Assembly: GCA_009760855.2 (NCBI GenBank) | Contig: WPIO01000010.1 | Span: 5,229,501-5,293,500 of the forward strand | Length of the DNA stretch: 64,000 nt | Source: Cristatella mucedo | Lineage: Eukaryota > Bryozoa > Phylactolaemata > Cristatellidae | Reading direction: 5' to 3' | Part shown: in pieces, positions 25,901-34,094 of the stretch | How positions within the stretch are numbered: the stretch's first letter is position 1 | Layout of the letters: every line of letters starts with the position of its first letter | Notes under the pieces: generated by a model | Databases searched by the model: none | Told to the model about the DNA's origin: nothing | What the model saw: the letters and a program-made list of their open reading frames with translations, nothing else | Made by a program: the position numbers and the translations under genes

Positions 25901-28900
25901 TTCCGGGATTGCTAAGAAGATGCCACTACTTTGCGTTATTCGTAAGCGAAGGATACTTGCTTTTGCCCATATATTCCGGCACTGGACCCGGCTGAGTGGA
26001 TCAAAGTTCTCTGGATGGATGAATCTATGTTCACGCTCTTTGCTAGCTTTCATGGCACTCAGTGAGGATGGAGAAAAAGGGAAGAAGAGTATATAGATGT
26101 CTCAAAAAAGAACAGTCTGATAAGTTGGTGGTGGTGTAATGCTGTGGTGTTGCTTTAGCATGGCTGGTGTAGGGAGCTTGCATTGGTTGAAGGGCACTAT
26201 GAGTAGCAACACTATTTAGACATCGTTAAAGGGGAATGTCAATAAAAATACTTATACAATTGATCCGACAATCGTATGTTTGCTTATGGTACCTTCCAGA
26301 AGACACATTAGAAATGGGATCGGAAGTTTTGACTTCCCCTTAAAAAATGATTGTGCAAGCTATGTCTGAAACAGATTTAGTCCCTTCAAGTCCTCTGGAC
26401 CCTATCCCCACTGTCCTGCTCCTACGTTGCATTGATCTGCTGCTGCCATGCATAACTAACATCATTAATATGTCATTAGCCTCAGGTCATGTCCCAGCAC
26501 CTTTCAAAAATGCTGTAGTCAGGCCTCTTCTCAAGAAAGCAACACTAGACCAAGAGAACTTGAGCAACTACCGCCCAGTCTCCCTTCTACCATTTCTATC
26601 AAAGATACTGGAACGGGTCGTGGCAGACCAGCTGAACTCATATATCGAAACCTCACACCTTGCTAGTAAATTCCAGTCTGGCTTTAGAGCTAATCACTCC
26701 ACAGAGTCAGCATAGCTTAGGGTATACAACGCCCTACTTAGGAATGCAGACATGGGTAGAGTGTCTCTGCTTGTTTTGCTCGATCTTTCGGCAGCTTTTG
26801 ACACCATCGATCACAAAGTTCTTCTAGAGCGCCTCTCATCACGCCTGGGCATCACTGGCACTGCTCTGCAGTGGTTCAGGTCCTATCTCAGTGGGAGACC
26901 CCAGAGTATTGACGTGAATGGACAAAGATCATCTGAAGTACCTCTGAAATAAGGAGTACCTCAGGGCTCCGTGCTAGGTCCGGTTCTTTTCACGGTTTAT
27001 ACTCTCCCTCTTGCTGATGTGATTGCCAAGCACAATCTAGGCTTTCACTTCTATGTGGATGACATTAAGTTGTACCTTTGCTTTGATCCCTCCCAGCCTT
27101 CGAGCACCTCAAGTTCTCTCGACTCACTGGCTGCATGCATTGATGACATCCGCACATGGATGGCAGCAAATTTTCTAAAACTAAACGATGACAAAACTAA
27201 TTTACTAGTTATGGGCAAACCCAGTGTGATTCTGAGATTAATTGATTGATTGATTCTGAGATTGGAAAGGCTGTCTCTCAAAATTGGCCGTGCCAGCATA
27301 TCTCCTGTCGAATCAGCTCGAAATCTAGGTGTCATATTCCAAAGCGACCTCTCGTTAGACGACCACATCAGCTCCACAGTCAAATCTGCCTATTTTCAGC
27401 TTCATAACATTGCTAAAATTCGGGCTTGTTTAGATAAAGATACCACAACTAAGTTGGTCCATGCATTCGTGACATCTCGTCTCGACTTCTGCAACTCACT
27501 GCTTACTGGCCTACCAGCATGTGCGATCAGGCGATTGCAGCTGGTGCAAAACTCTGCAGCTAGGCTTGTCCGTCGTGAGCGTCGCAGTTGCCACATTACT
27601 CCACTTCTCGCCGACCTGCACTGGTTACCAGTCAAGCAACGGATTGACTTCAAGGTTTTGTCGCTCACTTTTAGGTCTCTTCATTCTATGGCTCCAGCCT
27701 ATCTTTCAGAGATACTACCCCATCAGGCAAAGCATCGTACCACTCGCTTTTCGGAATCCAACAGTCTAGAAATACCTCGTACAAACCTTAAATCCTTTGG
27801 AGACCGTGCATTTAGCTCGTATGCTCCCACAGCCTGGAACTCCCTCCCGACCTGCATCAGAACATCCCCCGACCTGACCACATTTAAAAGAAACTTAAAA
27901 ACATACCTATTTAGGACAGCATTTAGTGGGTCCTTGTGATTCGTCCTCGATGTGCTTATGCGTGCTGACACTGTTCATGCTGCCACTAACCACATTTGCA
28001 TGCTGACCCAGTGCATGTAACCCCTAACCATGTTATTCATTTTGTTTGTTTTTCAAGCATGATTTTACTTACTATTCTATTGCGTATCACTTTGCAGCAA
28101 ATGTAAAGCGCCTAGAAAGAGATTAAGTTCTCTGAGGGCGCTTTATCAAGTGCAATATTATTATTATTATTATTATTAAAACTCGGCAGCTAGACTTTTC
28201 TGCCGTGAGCGTCGCAGTTGCCACATTACTCCACTTCTCGCCGACCTGCACTGGCTACCAGTCAAGCAACTGATTGACTTCAAGGTTTTGTCGCTCACTT
28301 TTCGGTCCCTTCATTCTATAGCTCCAGCCTATTTCTCCGACATACTTCCCCATCAGGCCAAGTATCGTACCACCCGCTTTTCGGAATCCAACAGTCTACA
28401 AATACCTCGTACAAACCTTAAATCCTTCGGAGACCGTGCATTTAGTTCGTATGCTCCCAAAGCCTGGAACTGCCTCCCGACCTGCGTCAGACCATCCCCT
28501 GACCTATAATATAATATTGCACTTTAAAAGGAACTTAAGAACACACCTATTTAGGACAGCATTTAGTGGGTCCCTGTGATTCGTCCTTCATGCTTGAAGC
28601 TTTTTCAGGTGCATTCTTGTGACTTGTAAACTTCGTAACTCGGCTCACACCACTTGCATCTTACTGAAATTTGAAATGCAAGTTTCTGATTTCGGTTGTA
28701 TGAAGTTTGCTGTAGTGTCCATGATTGCAGAAAATAAAACTGGTTTAGACGTTTGATGAGGTGTACAGCAAACTTGATCGAACTCCCGAATTTCAAGCTT
28801 TCATTTTTCATGGGCCACCCTAATGATGAATTAAGACCCATTGTTACATTTAACAGTGAATTGTATGGACTGAAGCAGGGAGGTCTGGAGGCTTCTACTG

Positions 28901-30743
28901 AACATCTGTTGAATTGAACTGCTTCCACCCTAAACCTAGCAAATACTCTCACCAAATGTTGTGCTAAATATTAATTGTGGAAAAATAGCAAATTATGTAA
29001 GTACAAATATATACATGATGTCTCCTTATAACTAATCCGTGTCAATACTTGCTGAGCCTGCCAACCTCATCCGACCCTGCTATCTCTGCTTTGTCAGCAG
29101 GGAAATCTAGGAGTGTGAGTAGTGTAGATGTCATCTGATGTGTTTCATTCAAATAGTTTAGCTACCTACATGCTGTCATCCAGCACTTGCACACGTTGGT
29201 TAGCTCTTTCCTCAATACTGCAATAACTCAAGCACTCGGTTATCAATGATCAGCAAACTGGGCCTCAGATAGTGCATTTTCAGTCAGTCATATTTAGTAT
29301 CAATCAAACTATAAACCTGCTTCTGGTGCTCAATTTCCCTGGGTGTTTGCAATGGTAAGCTGGTGGCAAATGTATTGCATATGTGCACCATAATAAAATG
29401 GTAAATAGAATATTGATCTCACAGCCAGACTTTCTTAGTTTGAGGAGGCTTCTCGCGGCTTTCGCGTAGTTTTCTGTTGTCAAACGAAGGCTGCGTCTCG
29501 TCGATCGTGAGACGTCGATACCGGACCTATGCTGCTCACGGAGGCTATGGTCTCATTCTAGCAGACATCTCTCTTAGACAGTGTCCTTGTTCTCAAGATG
29601 TGCTTGCCGATCGTGCCAGTGCTAGTCGAGCTAGCTTGTTCGTGCACACGTTGTAGCTCGCATGCAATGCACTGCATTTACAGCTTCTTAGTTTGTGCTA
29701 TTTATTTGATTGTCCTGTGCCGGTACTGTTATCAGTTGTCAGGGTGGTGTCGAAAAAACCTTTCCTACCTTCACCGTGTGCCTCAACTACCGTATGTGTT
29801 CATGTGTCGTGCCCAAGAGCATTGTTCTTACCTTCTGCTTTTGGCACATTATTTGCTGCATACTGCTGGTTTGCTTTGTGCCTAAGAGCATTTGCTGTAG
29901 GGGTGGTACTTGGCAAATTACTCGATACTTAGTGTTCCTGTGTACTTTTTCTCTGCAGGCTAGATGTCAATGCCAACGATCTACCATGGCAATTTTCTGT
30001 CACTCGGGTGCCTTCTCTAATCCTGTACCCAGCTGGCAGGTACGGCCAGCCTGGCAATTCCTTGCTTCGTCAGATCTCGTTGACGTGTGACCAGTGCAGG
30101 CGAAACGCATCCTGCTGCCGTCCATCGTTCCACAGCAGCTGGTCGCTTCCAGGCAATTTTCTGGCAGGTGCAATAATGCCAAGCCTCTTGCTCTTTTTTC
30201 CAGATGCATCGTGTGTATTTTTCTTTCAGGAAATCGGACAGCATGCAGTACGACTTGGCCGGCAGTCTGGACGTCGTCGACCTCGCCGGCTTCGTGCTGG
30301 CCCACTCGTCTCGCATCGTGCGCGTCAGCGACGGCGGCCTCTCGGCCACCGGCGGCGGCTCGCATCAGCTGACCCAGCGTGTGCACGTCGCTTGCCGACT
30401 GATCGAAGCCTTTCAGCGCGTGCAGCGCCTGCTGGCAGCCGTTGTGTCGTTGGCCGCCGCGGTCGGCAACGGTAGCACTCTTGAGAGAGCAGCTGCCCTT
30501 GCCGACACGACGTGGGCATTCCAGCCGCGGCTGCGTCAGCTCGAATGGCACCTCGGTGCGAATTTGGCGGAGCTGAAGCTGCATCGCTTGCAGCTGCTCA
30601 ACCTCAGAAAGTTGGATCGCACTCTGAAGCGTGCTCAGAGCGCGCGGCGTGCTCTGCGCGGGCGGCGGCAGCTGCTTGAGCTGCTGCGCAAGTGCCAAGA
30701 AGCTCGTGGCAATGCAGTGGCTGCCGGTGCAGCTGTCGTATGA
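9476..30743 (+). CDS. TXNDC11: Thioredoxin domain-containing protein 11 orthologue
   Basis: Thirteen GT-AG exons join with matching phases into 978 codons (human protein about 985): 9476-9609, 9780-10008, 10268-10391, 10559-10665, 13647-13737, 16439-16551, 17043-17111, 17260-17391, 20314-21352, 21465-21655, 21746-21858, 29959-30039, 30230-30743. Residues about 26-42 form a single hydrophobic signal anchor. Residues about 70-160 are a first thioredoxin-like fold (YYAPW at 96-100, NCWW in exon 3), in which SADS replaces a redox motif. Residues 744-807 are the last thioredoxin fold, with C754-G-F-C757. The tail is Leu/Arg/Gln-rich coiled coil. Family members are ER-membrane proteins that assist DUOX maturation and pair with EDEM2 in ERAD mannose trimming. 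This role is by orthology. The order of conserved blocks follows human TXNDC11 from end to end, so identity is secure. Exon borders are inferred, not transcript-proven. Confidence 0.92.
10666..13646 (+). other. TXNDC11 intron 4
   Basis: A 2,981-base intron, AT-rich in the first two thirds. It carries small reiterations of GTCATA/CAGTAG near 11,150-11,190. I recognise no transposon, RNA gene or further exon in it. The donor GTAAGT is a strong match. Confidence 0.6.
14419..14650 (-). mobile_element. L2 LINE, 3' end (in TXNDC11 intron 5)
   Basis: An AAT tail on the plus strand is followed by the reversed L2 terminal hairpin with AGCTCAATCTCTTTCTAGGC, GCTTTACGTTTGCTGCAAAG, and 3' UTR words TGACATGCACATGGTCAGC. 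Severely 5'-truncated. Confidence 0.85.
15196..15268 (-). mobile_element. L2 tail fragment
   Basis: AATAATAATAATTG, then GTAGCACTCTGAGAAAACTA and TTTCTTTCAAGGC: a degraded version of the reversed L2 terminal hairpin, with nothing recognisable beyond it. Confidence 0.6.
17622..17757 (+). mobile_element. SINE-A copy (in TXNDC11 intron 8)
   Basis: A diverged copy. The A-box side reads GGGTAAGATGCTAGCTCT, the B-box side GTAGGTTCG, followed by CTCTGCAAGTGGTGGTGATA and GCTGCTATATACATGAGG. Same family as 3,288 and 50,752. Confidence 0.7.
17809..18200 (+). mobile_element. L2 LINE ORF fragment
   Basis: A decayed copy of the C-terminal ORF segment (compare 27,500-27,900): GGTCTGCCAGC, CACCAATCTGCACCAGCTGC, CTTTAAAATTCTTTCATTTA and AAGCTTGGAAC align in order. 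Several frame breaks, and no 3' hairpin retained. Confidence 0.7.
19150..19216 (-). mobile_element. L2 tail fragment
   Basis: AATAATAATAGCAATACATT precedes AGCACCCTCTGAGAACTTAA and TCTTTCTAGGCACTTTACA, the reversed L2 terminal hairpin with little else. Confidence 0.75.
20314..21352 (+). CDS. TXNDC11: TXNDC11 exon 9, long middle-domain exon
   Basis: This 1,039-base exon codes residues 334-679. It opens with LRELALEYGNC and ends near INKTLGFLAFDSKLYPAF and VLVDVADEAVYELAENV, all three being blocks conserved in the vertebrate protein. Between them lies a Gly/Ala/Pro/Ser-rich low-complexity stretch (around residues 375-410) without a counterpart in the human protein, which makes this region roughly 85 residues longer. 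Cysteine pairs such as CPSCEQADAC and CAECGGTG correspond in place to the cysteine-containing linker of the family. The donor is GTATGG after phase 1. Confidence 0.85.
22026..22345 (-). mobile_element. L2 LINE, 3' end
   Basis: AATAATAATAATAATAATAA lies next to the reversed terminal hairpin (GCGCCCTCAGGGAACCCAAT, GGCGCTTTACATTTGCTGC), then 3' UTR words and the end of the ORF region. The ORF end is partly duplicated (two GTGGTTAGTGGCAGCATGCA words). Confidence 0.85.
22629..22672 (+). mobile_element. SINE-B head, split by an L2 insertion
   Basis: GCCGAGCTGGTTTGGTCCAG and AGGTTAAGGTG match the 5' end of the SINE-B copy at 59,353. The element stops at CCCC, where L2 sequence begins, and resumes at 23,112 after the L2 tail. 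Confidence 0.75.
22673..23111 (+). mobile_element. L2 LINE, 3' end nested in SINE-B
   Basis: It starts at TACCTCGTACAAACCTCAAA in the last part of the L2 ORF, runs through FGDRAFSSYAPKAWNSLP and the 3' UTR with an internal ATT array, and ends in the full terminal hairpin (AAAGCGCC and a diverged partner) with an (ATT)n tail. Words GGTG-N4-CCCC on both sides look like a diverged target-site duplication. Confidence 0.8.
23112..23222 (+). mobile_element. SINE-B body, distal part of the split copy
   Basis: CGGTGCTCGCCCCGACGGAG, the B-box-like GAGCTCGAGCCC, and a tail with AGAGACTAAATTCTCT and GTGCTATACAAATTAATT. Together with 22,629-22,672 it makes one complete SINE-B. Confidence 0.75.
23393..23470 (+). 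mobile_element. SINE-B tail fragment
   Basis: GTGTAAAGCAGCTGAATAGA, AATAAATTCTCTTATGGTGC and TATACAAATGAATTAT are the SINE-B 3' module without its tRNA-like head. Confidence 0.7.
23617..23842 (+). mobile_element. L2 LINE, 3' end
   Basis: Begins at the ORF end (GACGTCCCCTGACATGACGA), continues through a shortened 3' UTR, and ends with GCCTAGAAAGAGATTGAGTT, GGGTGCTCTATCAAATG and an ATT tail. Confidence 0.8.
23905..23985 (+). mobile_element. L2 tail fragment
   Basis: CATGTAAAGTGCCTTGAAAG, AGATTCAGTTCTCC and an ATT tail. The 3' arm of the outer stem is lost. Confidence 0.65.
24930..25117 (+). mobile_element. SPIN-type hAT MITE, copy 1
   Basis: A complete 188-bp element. The left terminus is CAGCGGTTCTCAACCTGTG and the right terminus AAGGTTGAGAACCACTG, both typical of SPIN/Charlie hATs. 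Inside are GGGGTCGAACGACCCTTTC, GCCTAAGACCATCAGAAAAC and CAACATGAGGAACTGTATT, words I know from non-autonomous SPIN elements. It is flanked by an 8-bp target duplication, CTATAGAC / CCATAGAC (24922-24929, 25118-25125; one mismatch), as hAT transposition requires. It has no coding capacity, so it needs a transposase from elsewhere. Confidence 0.88.
25566..26280 (+). pseudogene. Tc1/mariner transposase relic 1
   Basis: The N-terminal helix-turn-helix is readable (SNRAISRKLCISKATVRYKL, about 25,628-25,690). After frame breaks comes the catalytic core EWIKVLWMDESMF with its aspartate in the DES triad (about 25,994-26,030), then VWCWGCFSMAGVGSL (about 26,130-26,175). An in-frame TGA and frameshifts make it dead. 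The third catalytic residue region is absent, probably cut by the L2 copy that starts at 26,346. Confidence 0.75.
26346..28179 (+). pseudogene. L2-clade LINE, longest copy (RT ORF + 3' UTR)
   Basis: From 26,347 to 27,939 a single frame of 531 codons encodes an L2-type reverse transcriptase without its N-terminal endonuclease. Visible motifs are SNYRPVSLLPFLSKILERVV, FQSGFRANHSTESA, LLDLSAAFDTIDH, GVPQGSVLGP, the catalytic FYVDD (about 27,050; most relatives have YADD) and the C-terminal FGDRAFSSYAPTAWNSLPT. Only three in-frame stops interrupt it (26713-26715, 26950-26952, 27247-27249) and no frameshift. The 3' UTR ends in the terminal hairpin: outer stem AAAGCGCC (28105-28112) with GGCGCTTT (28137-28144), inner stem AGAGA with TCTCT, then (ATT)n. 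5'-truncated and inactive, but recent compared with the other copies. Confidence 0.9.
28180..28592 (+). mobile_element. Second L2 fragment, head-to-tail
   Basis: Directly after the ATT tail of the previous copy, the frame RREHRSCHIT-like through NLKSFGDRAFSSYAPKAWNC repeats the ORF C-terminus (about 90% similar by eye). It is truncated at both ends. The 3' side stops at TTCGTCCTTCATG before the hairpin, and an extra ATAATATAATATT insertion sits at 28,505-28,518. Confidence 0.8.
30230..30743 (+). CDS. TXNDC11: TXNDC11 last exon, coiled-coil tail
   Basis: The exon opens with the end of the C-terminal thioredoxin fold (LAGFVLAHSSRI) and then runs into a long helix-forming region with heptad-like Leu spacing (around residues 830-960), ending AAGAAVV and TGA. 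Vertebrate TXNDC11 also ends in a coiled coil. A 292-codon frame on the other strand is its GC-rich shadow. Confidence 0.85.
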
Positions 30744-30884
30744 CGATGCAACGGTGACGATGCACGATCGATAGTCGTTCCCTGCGACACGGTCGATGCA
30801 GCCCCTTAATTTATTGACCTCGTGAGCTTGGACTTTGCGCCGCCTGGTCTTGTTCGCCACTTCCCTAATACTATGCAACCTGTG

Positions 30885-30890
30885 ATTAAA
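30885..30890 (+). terminator. Candidate poly(A) signal of TXNDC11
   Basis: ATTAAA lies 142 bases after the stop codon, followed by T/G-rich sequence. A plausible cleavage signal, not the only one possible. Confidence 0.35.
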
Positions 30891-31052
30891 CTATTATTGT
30901 TATGGTTGCTTATACTGGCGTGTTCACAGCTATGCTTGCATAGGCTTGCTCACAGTCCTAGTGACAGTGGTGTCCCAGTTGAACATGCACAGGTCAATCG
31001 CCAGGCTAACTTTACATTAATAATTCCCAGCTCAACCGCAGTGACATAATTG

Positions 31053-31094
31053 TGTCTAGACAAAAGTGTCTAGACAAAAGTGTCTAGACAAAAG
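31053..31094. repeat. Three perfect 14-bp repeats with palindromic core
   Basis: TGTCTAGACAAAAG occurs three times without mismatch (31053, 31067, 31081). The core TGTCTAGACA is a 10-bp palindrome, so it resembles a clustered binding site for a dimeric protein. It lies 310 bases beyond the TXNDC11 stop. Confidence 0.85.
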
Positions 31095-31099
31095 TTTCA

Positions 31100-32370
31100 G
31101 AAATCGTTTGGATGATTATATTTTGAAGGTCGTTAATACCACTGATATGCTTGAGGTACATATATGTCAAATAGGTGAAGCCTAAGCCAAAAGCATCGGA
31201 GCATGAGTTGCTGAAAGGATGAGAATGAGCAGTTTTTACATTGTAGCAGTGATTTTGCATCCATGCTATGTGAATTTTCTGAAAGCATTCAATGCAGCAT
31301 CCCTCGATTGTCGGAGTTGTCTTGTAAGACAGTGTCAGTCATATTTTTTCTGAAAAGTTTAAATGTGGTCTCTATCAATATACAGTGCTCTCAATTACGA
31401 CGTTGCTAGTCATGCACATGAATTTCTAACTTTTCTCCTAATATGTTAAAGGGGTATTGACTGACAGTCGGACTTGCAGATTTAAACGTATGTCTCCAGA
31501 CGACGTACCACCATGCTAGACAGTGTCGGTAACATGGATACAGCAGATATTTCGCAGCACTTACTAGTCATGCGTAGCTCGTTGATGCATACCTCCCTGT
31601 CAGAGGAGAGAGCCTCCTGAAACTGGAGATCCTGCAGTGCTAGCTGATGCAGCAGCCGGTTACACTGCTGAGTTAAACGGTCTTGCGACGTGTTGGGTTC
31701 GGGTTTGGCTGTAGCCATTTCTTTATTGCCTGCTCCAAGGAGGTGGAAAGCTGCCAAGGCTTTTTCTGCTGCTATATAATTGAGGCTGCTAGATCAGGCC
31801 TTCTTTACTGTAGCAGCAGTTTATTTCAACGAAAGACTTCGCCAAGAACAGAGCACCTCTAAGGTAATTCTGACGTCCTCGGAGAACGTTGCATATTTAA
31901 TGTAATATCTATGCTCAATGATTGGCCTGAAATCAGGCTGGAGGTCTCGGCTTTCGTGCTACACGAGACCGGTTTATACAGATTGACTAATGCAATAGAC
32001 GAAAGGGTTGTGGTATGATGGCAACTAACAAAAGAGTGAGTACGCTATGCAAAGGTGGAGCATTTTTCAAAAATCAGGACTGCTGGGCATGTACATATTC
32101 CGTGGTACGGTCTTGGCTTAGCAAGTGGCACCCTCGCATGAAGGCTGAATGCTAGCCAGCCATTTATAACACAATCCTGGTCCGACCATAGCAATACTTG
32201 TATTGGACGGCTATAGGTCTAACAGAGGAAGCAGCAACTACTATATTTGAGACGTAAAGCGAAGTTAAGCTCCTAAATAATAGTAACACACCCTTACTAG
32301 TATTCGTACCAGTATACTATGTCCAGTGAAACCTTCCAAGTGAGTTTAATTTCGCAATGTAATGATAATG
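31100..32370. other. Intergenic, no gene recognised
   Basis: Low-coding sequence apart from a partial SINE-A at 31,720-31,793 (GCTGCTATATAATTGAGGC end). The 91-codon minus frame at 31,482-31,757 starts in that SINE and has no known domain. Confidence 0.45.
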
Positions 32371-32374
32371 ATGT

Positions 32375-32578
32375 CATATGCTGCCACTAACCACATTTGC
32401 ATGCTGACCCTGTGCATGTCACCCTTAACCATATTATTCATCTCGTTTGTTTTTCAAGCATGATTTTACTTACCATTCAATTGCATTTCACTTTACAGCA
32501 AATGTAAAGCGCCTAGAGAGAGATTGAGTTCTCTGAGGGCGCTTTATCAAGTGAATTATTATTATTATTATATTAGTA
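32375..32578 (+). mobile_element. L2 LINE, 3' UTR and hairpin
   Basis: TGCTGCCACTAACCACATTT through GCAAATGTAAAGCGCCTAGA, a complete terminal hairpin (AAAGCGCC with GGCGCTTT, inner GAGA/TCTC) and an ATT tail. One of the best-preserved 3' ends in the window. Confidence 0.88.
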
Positions 32579-33030
32579 ATAGCACTTGTATATATTGTAA
32601 CTGCGCAGAAGCTTCCCCCCCCCGGATCTCTACCAGTGGTCGGTGTTAAGCAGTGCTGCAGAGCGGTTAAAACAAAAGCGGCCACAGCTGGGTGCCGAAA
32701 GCAACAGTTACTGTGGACCTGTTAGTAATGGTTACGCGCCGGCGCAAGCGCTTTAAGCGAACCGGACCGACGGAGTTAACCACGAGAACTCCTGAAGCCC
32801 AACTGCAATAAGCTATCCTAAGACTGTGTCGCTAGTGATGGTCCCGACCCCGAAGGCGGACCGCTGCAGCACCCCAAAATATGAGCAGCCAACTGAGTAG
32901 CCGACAGAAGACAACCGCCCAGTGTAAGTTTCACTTAGCGGTTCGTCCCCGTAGGTTCGACTTTCGTGCTCTCGAGGCGTTGCCTCGCATCGACTACCGA
33001 AGTTGCAGCCCCGAGCTCTGCCAGTCGTCT

Positions 33031-33099
<69 letters not shown>

Positions 33100-33286
33100 C
33101 TAGCCTGAGCGATCTCGCTGTCAGGCCGACGCCTCGCTCCGCTCCCGGTTAACTAATGTGTCCCCCAATCCAATTCTGCTTGGCTAGTCCGCCCGCTGCG
33201 GGCTGCTCTAGGTGCCCTAGTCAGACCCACTAAGGCGAGGAAGGGCTAGTATTGCAGCTCACCTGAGAGTTGCCCCAGTGCATATC
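32579..33286. other. Intergenic, includes (CT)n tract
   Basis: GC-rich unique sequence with a 61-base run of CT repeats at about 33,030-33,095. Frames across it are low-complexity. No gene recognised. Confidence 0.5.
33030..33096. repeat. (CT)n microsatellite
   Basis: TCTCCCTCTCCCTC grades into an uninterrupted CT run of about 50 bases. Confidence 0.95.
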
Positions 33287-33440
33287 GCCCTAAGAGAACT
33301 AAATCTCTTTTAGGCACATTACATATGCTGTACGGGAAGCATGGCAACTTGGTTAGTGATAATATGCACAGTGTCGGCACTCATTAGTACGCTAAGAACA
33401 ATTCACAAGGACCCGGTGAATACTGGGAGGGACATGTGCG
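33287..33440 (-). mobile_element. L2 LINE, decayed 3' end
   Basis: CGCCCTAAGAGAACTAAATC, TTTTAGGCACATTACATATG and AATTCACAAGGACCCGGTGA are the reversed hairpin and 3' UTR, lacking a clear tail. Confidence 0.65.
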
Positions 33441-33848
33441 TTTCTAGCTCTTTTGTCTTGTCCAGTCAGGGGATGCCGTGGCGTCATGGCATGAACATAC
33501 TTTTTTGCTTTAAATACTGCGTTCAGCCCTTCCGGTTTCTCGCCTGCCGAATGCCATCATAAAAATCAAGCTGACATTTCAACCGTCATTTAACAGGGTG
33601 GGAATTGCCTCGTACACCTCGTCGACGACACCGGTCGTTCACGCGCACCCGATATAACGTAGCTAGCTCGCTGTTAATTTTGGTGTGTGACTACTCAAAA
33701 ATTGCTTGGCCAGCTTCTTAACTACGTCGTATTACAAAAAAGCGGCGCCGACAGCTTTTTCCTCCGCGGCTGTTCCCCGATTGCTCGAGGCGTGCGGCTT
33801 GCGGGCGTGTCCGATACCCGATTGTGCCGGCAGTTAATCGCCGAGCTT

Positions 33849-33855
33849 TATATAA
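33849..33855 (+). promoter_or_regulatory. Candidate TATA box upstream of MIC60
   Basis: TATATAA lies in a CG-rich setting 210 bases before a possible first coding ATG (34,059). No other core-promoter element is obvious, and the link to MIC60 is inferred from position only. Confidence 0.3.
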
Positions 33856-34058
33856 GGTGAGCACCCGTTAACAAGATTCTCATAGAATCGCGGCTGCCGA
33901 AACTCTACGAAACGATGTGCTAAGCCGCACTACTCGCGCTTGGCTGCCTCAGCGGCGAAGCCGTAACGGAAACAGGTCGGGCAGGTGGGAGCCTGCTTTC
34001 CGGAGGAGGAGGCCGGAAAAGCTGGGTCATCTTCCGCCGATCCGGTACTGTCGGAGCT

Positions 34059-34094
34059 ATGCTGCGACTGAGACCCGGCGCCAGCATTGTCGCT
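34059..34094 (+). CDS. Possible MIC60 first coding exon
   Basis: ATG followed by codons for MLRLRPGASIVA, a short Arg/Leu/Ala start like a mitochondrial presequence and similar to the MLR start of vertebrate MIC60, then a good donor GTAAGA. The exon ends in phase 0 whereas the next certain exon (37,036) needs phase 2, so one more small exon would have to lie between them. I could not locate it. Confidence 0.25.

Larger units (their letters stand above)
21859..29958 (+). other. TXNDC11 intron 11, transposon-filled
   Basis: An 8.1-kb intron between the CGFC exon and the exon coding LDVNANDLPW. It holds at least six L2 pieces in both orientations, two SINE-B copies, a SPIN hAT element, a Tc1 relic and the longest L2 ORF. 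Non-repeat stretches (24,000-24,900; 28,600-29,950) show no exon-like signal. Confidence 0.8.

Noticed and set aside
30000-30878. 292-codon minus-strand frame
   Set aside because: Antisense shadow of the last TXNDC11 exon, for the same reason.
28180-32578. L2 copies at 28,180 and 32,375 as halves of a single split element
   Set aside because: Their ends nearly adjoin in L2 coordinates, but conserved TXNDC11 exons lie between them, so an insertion cannot have separated them.
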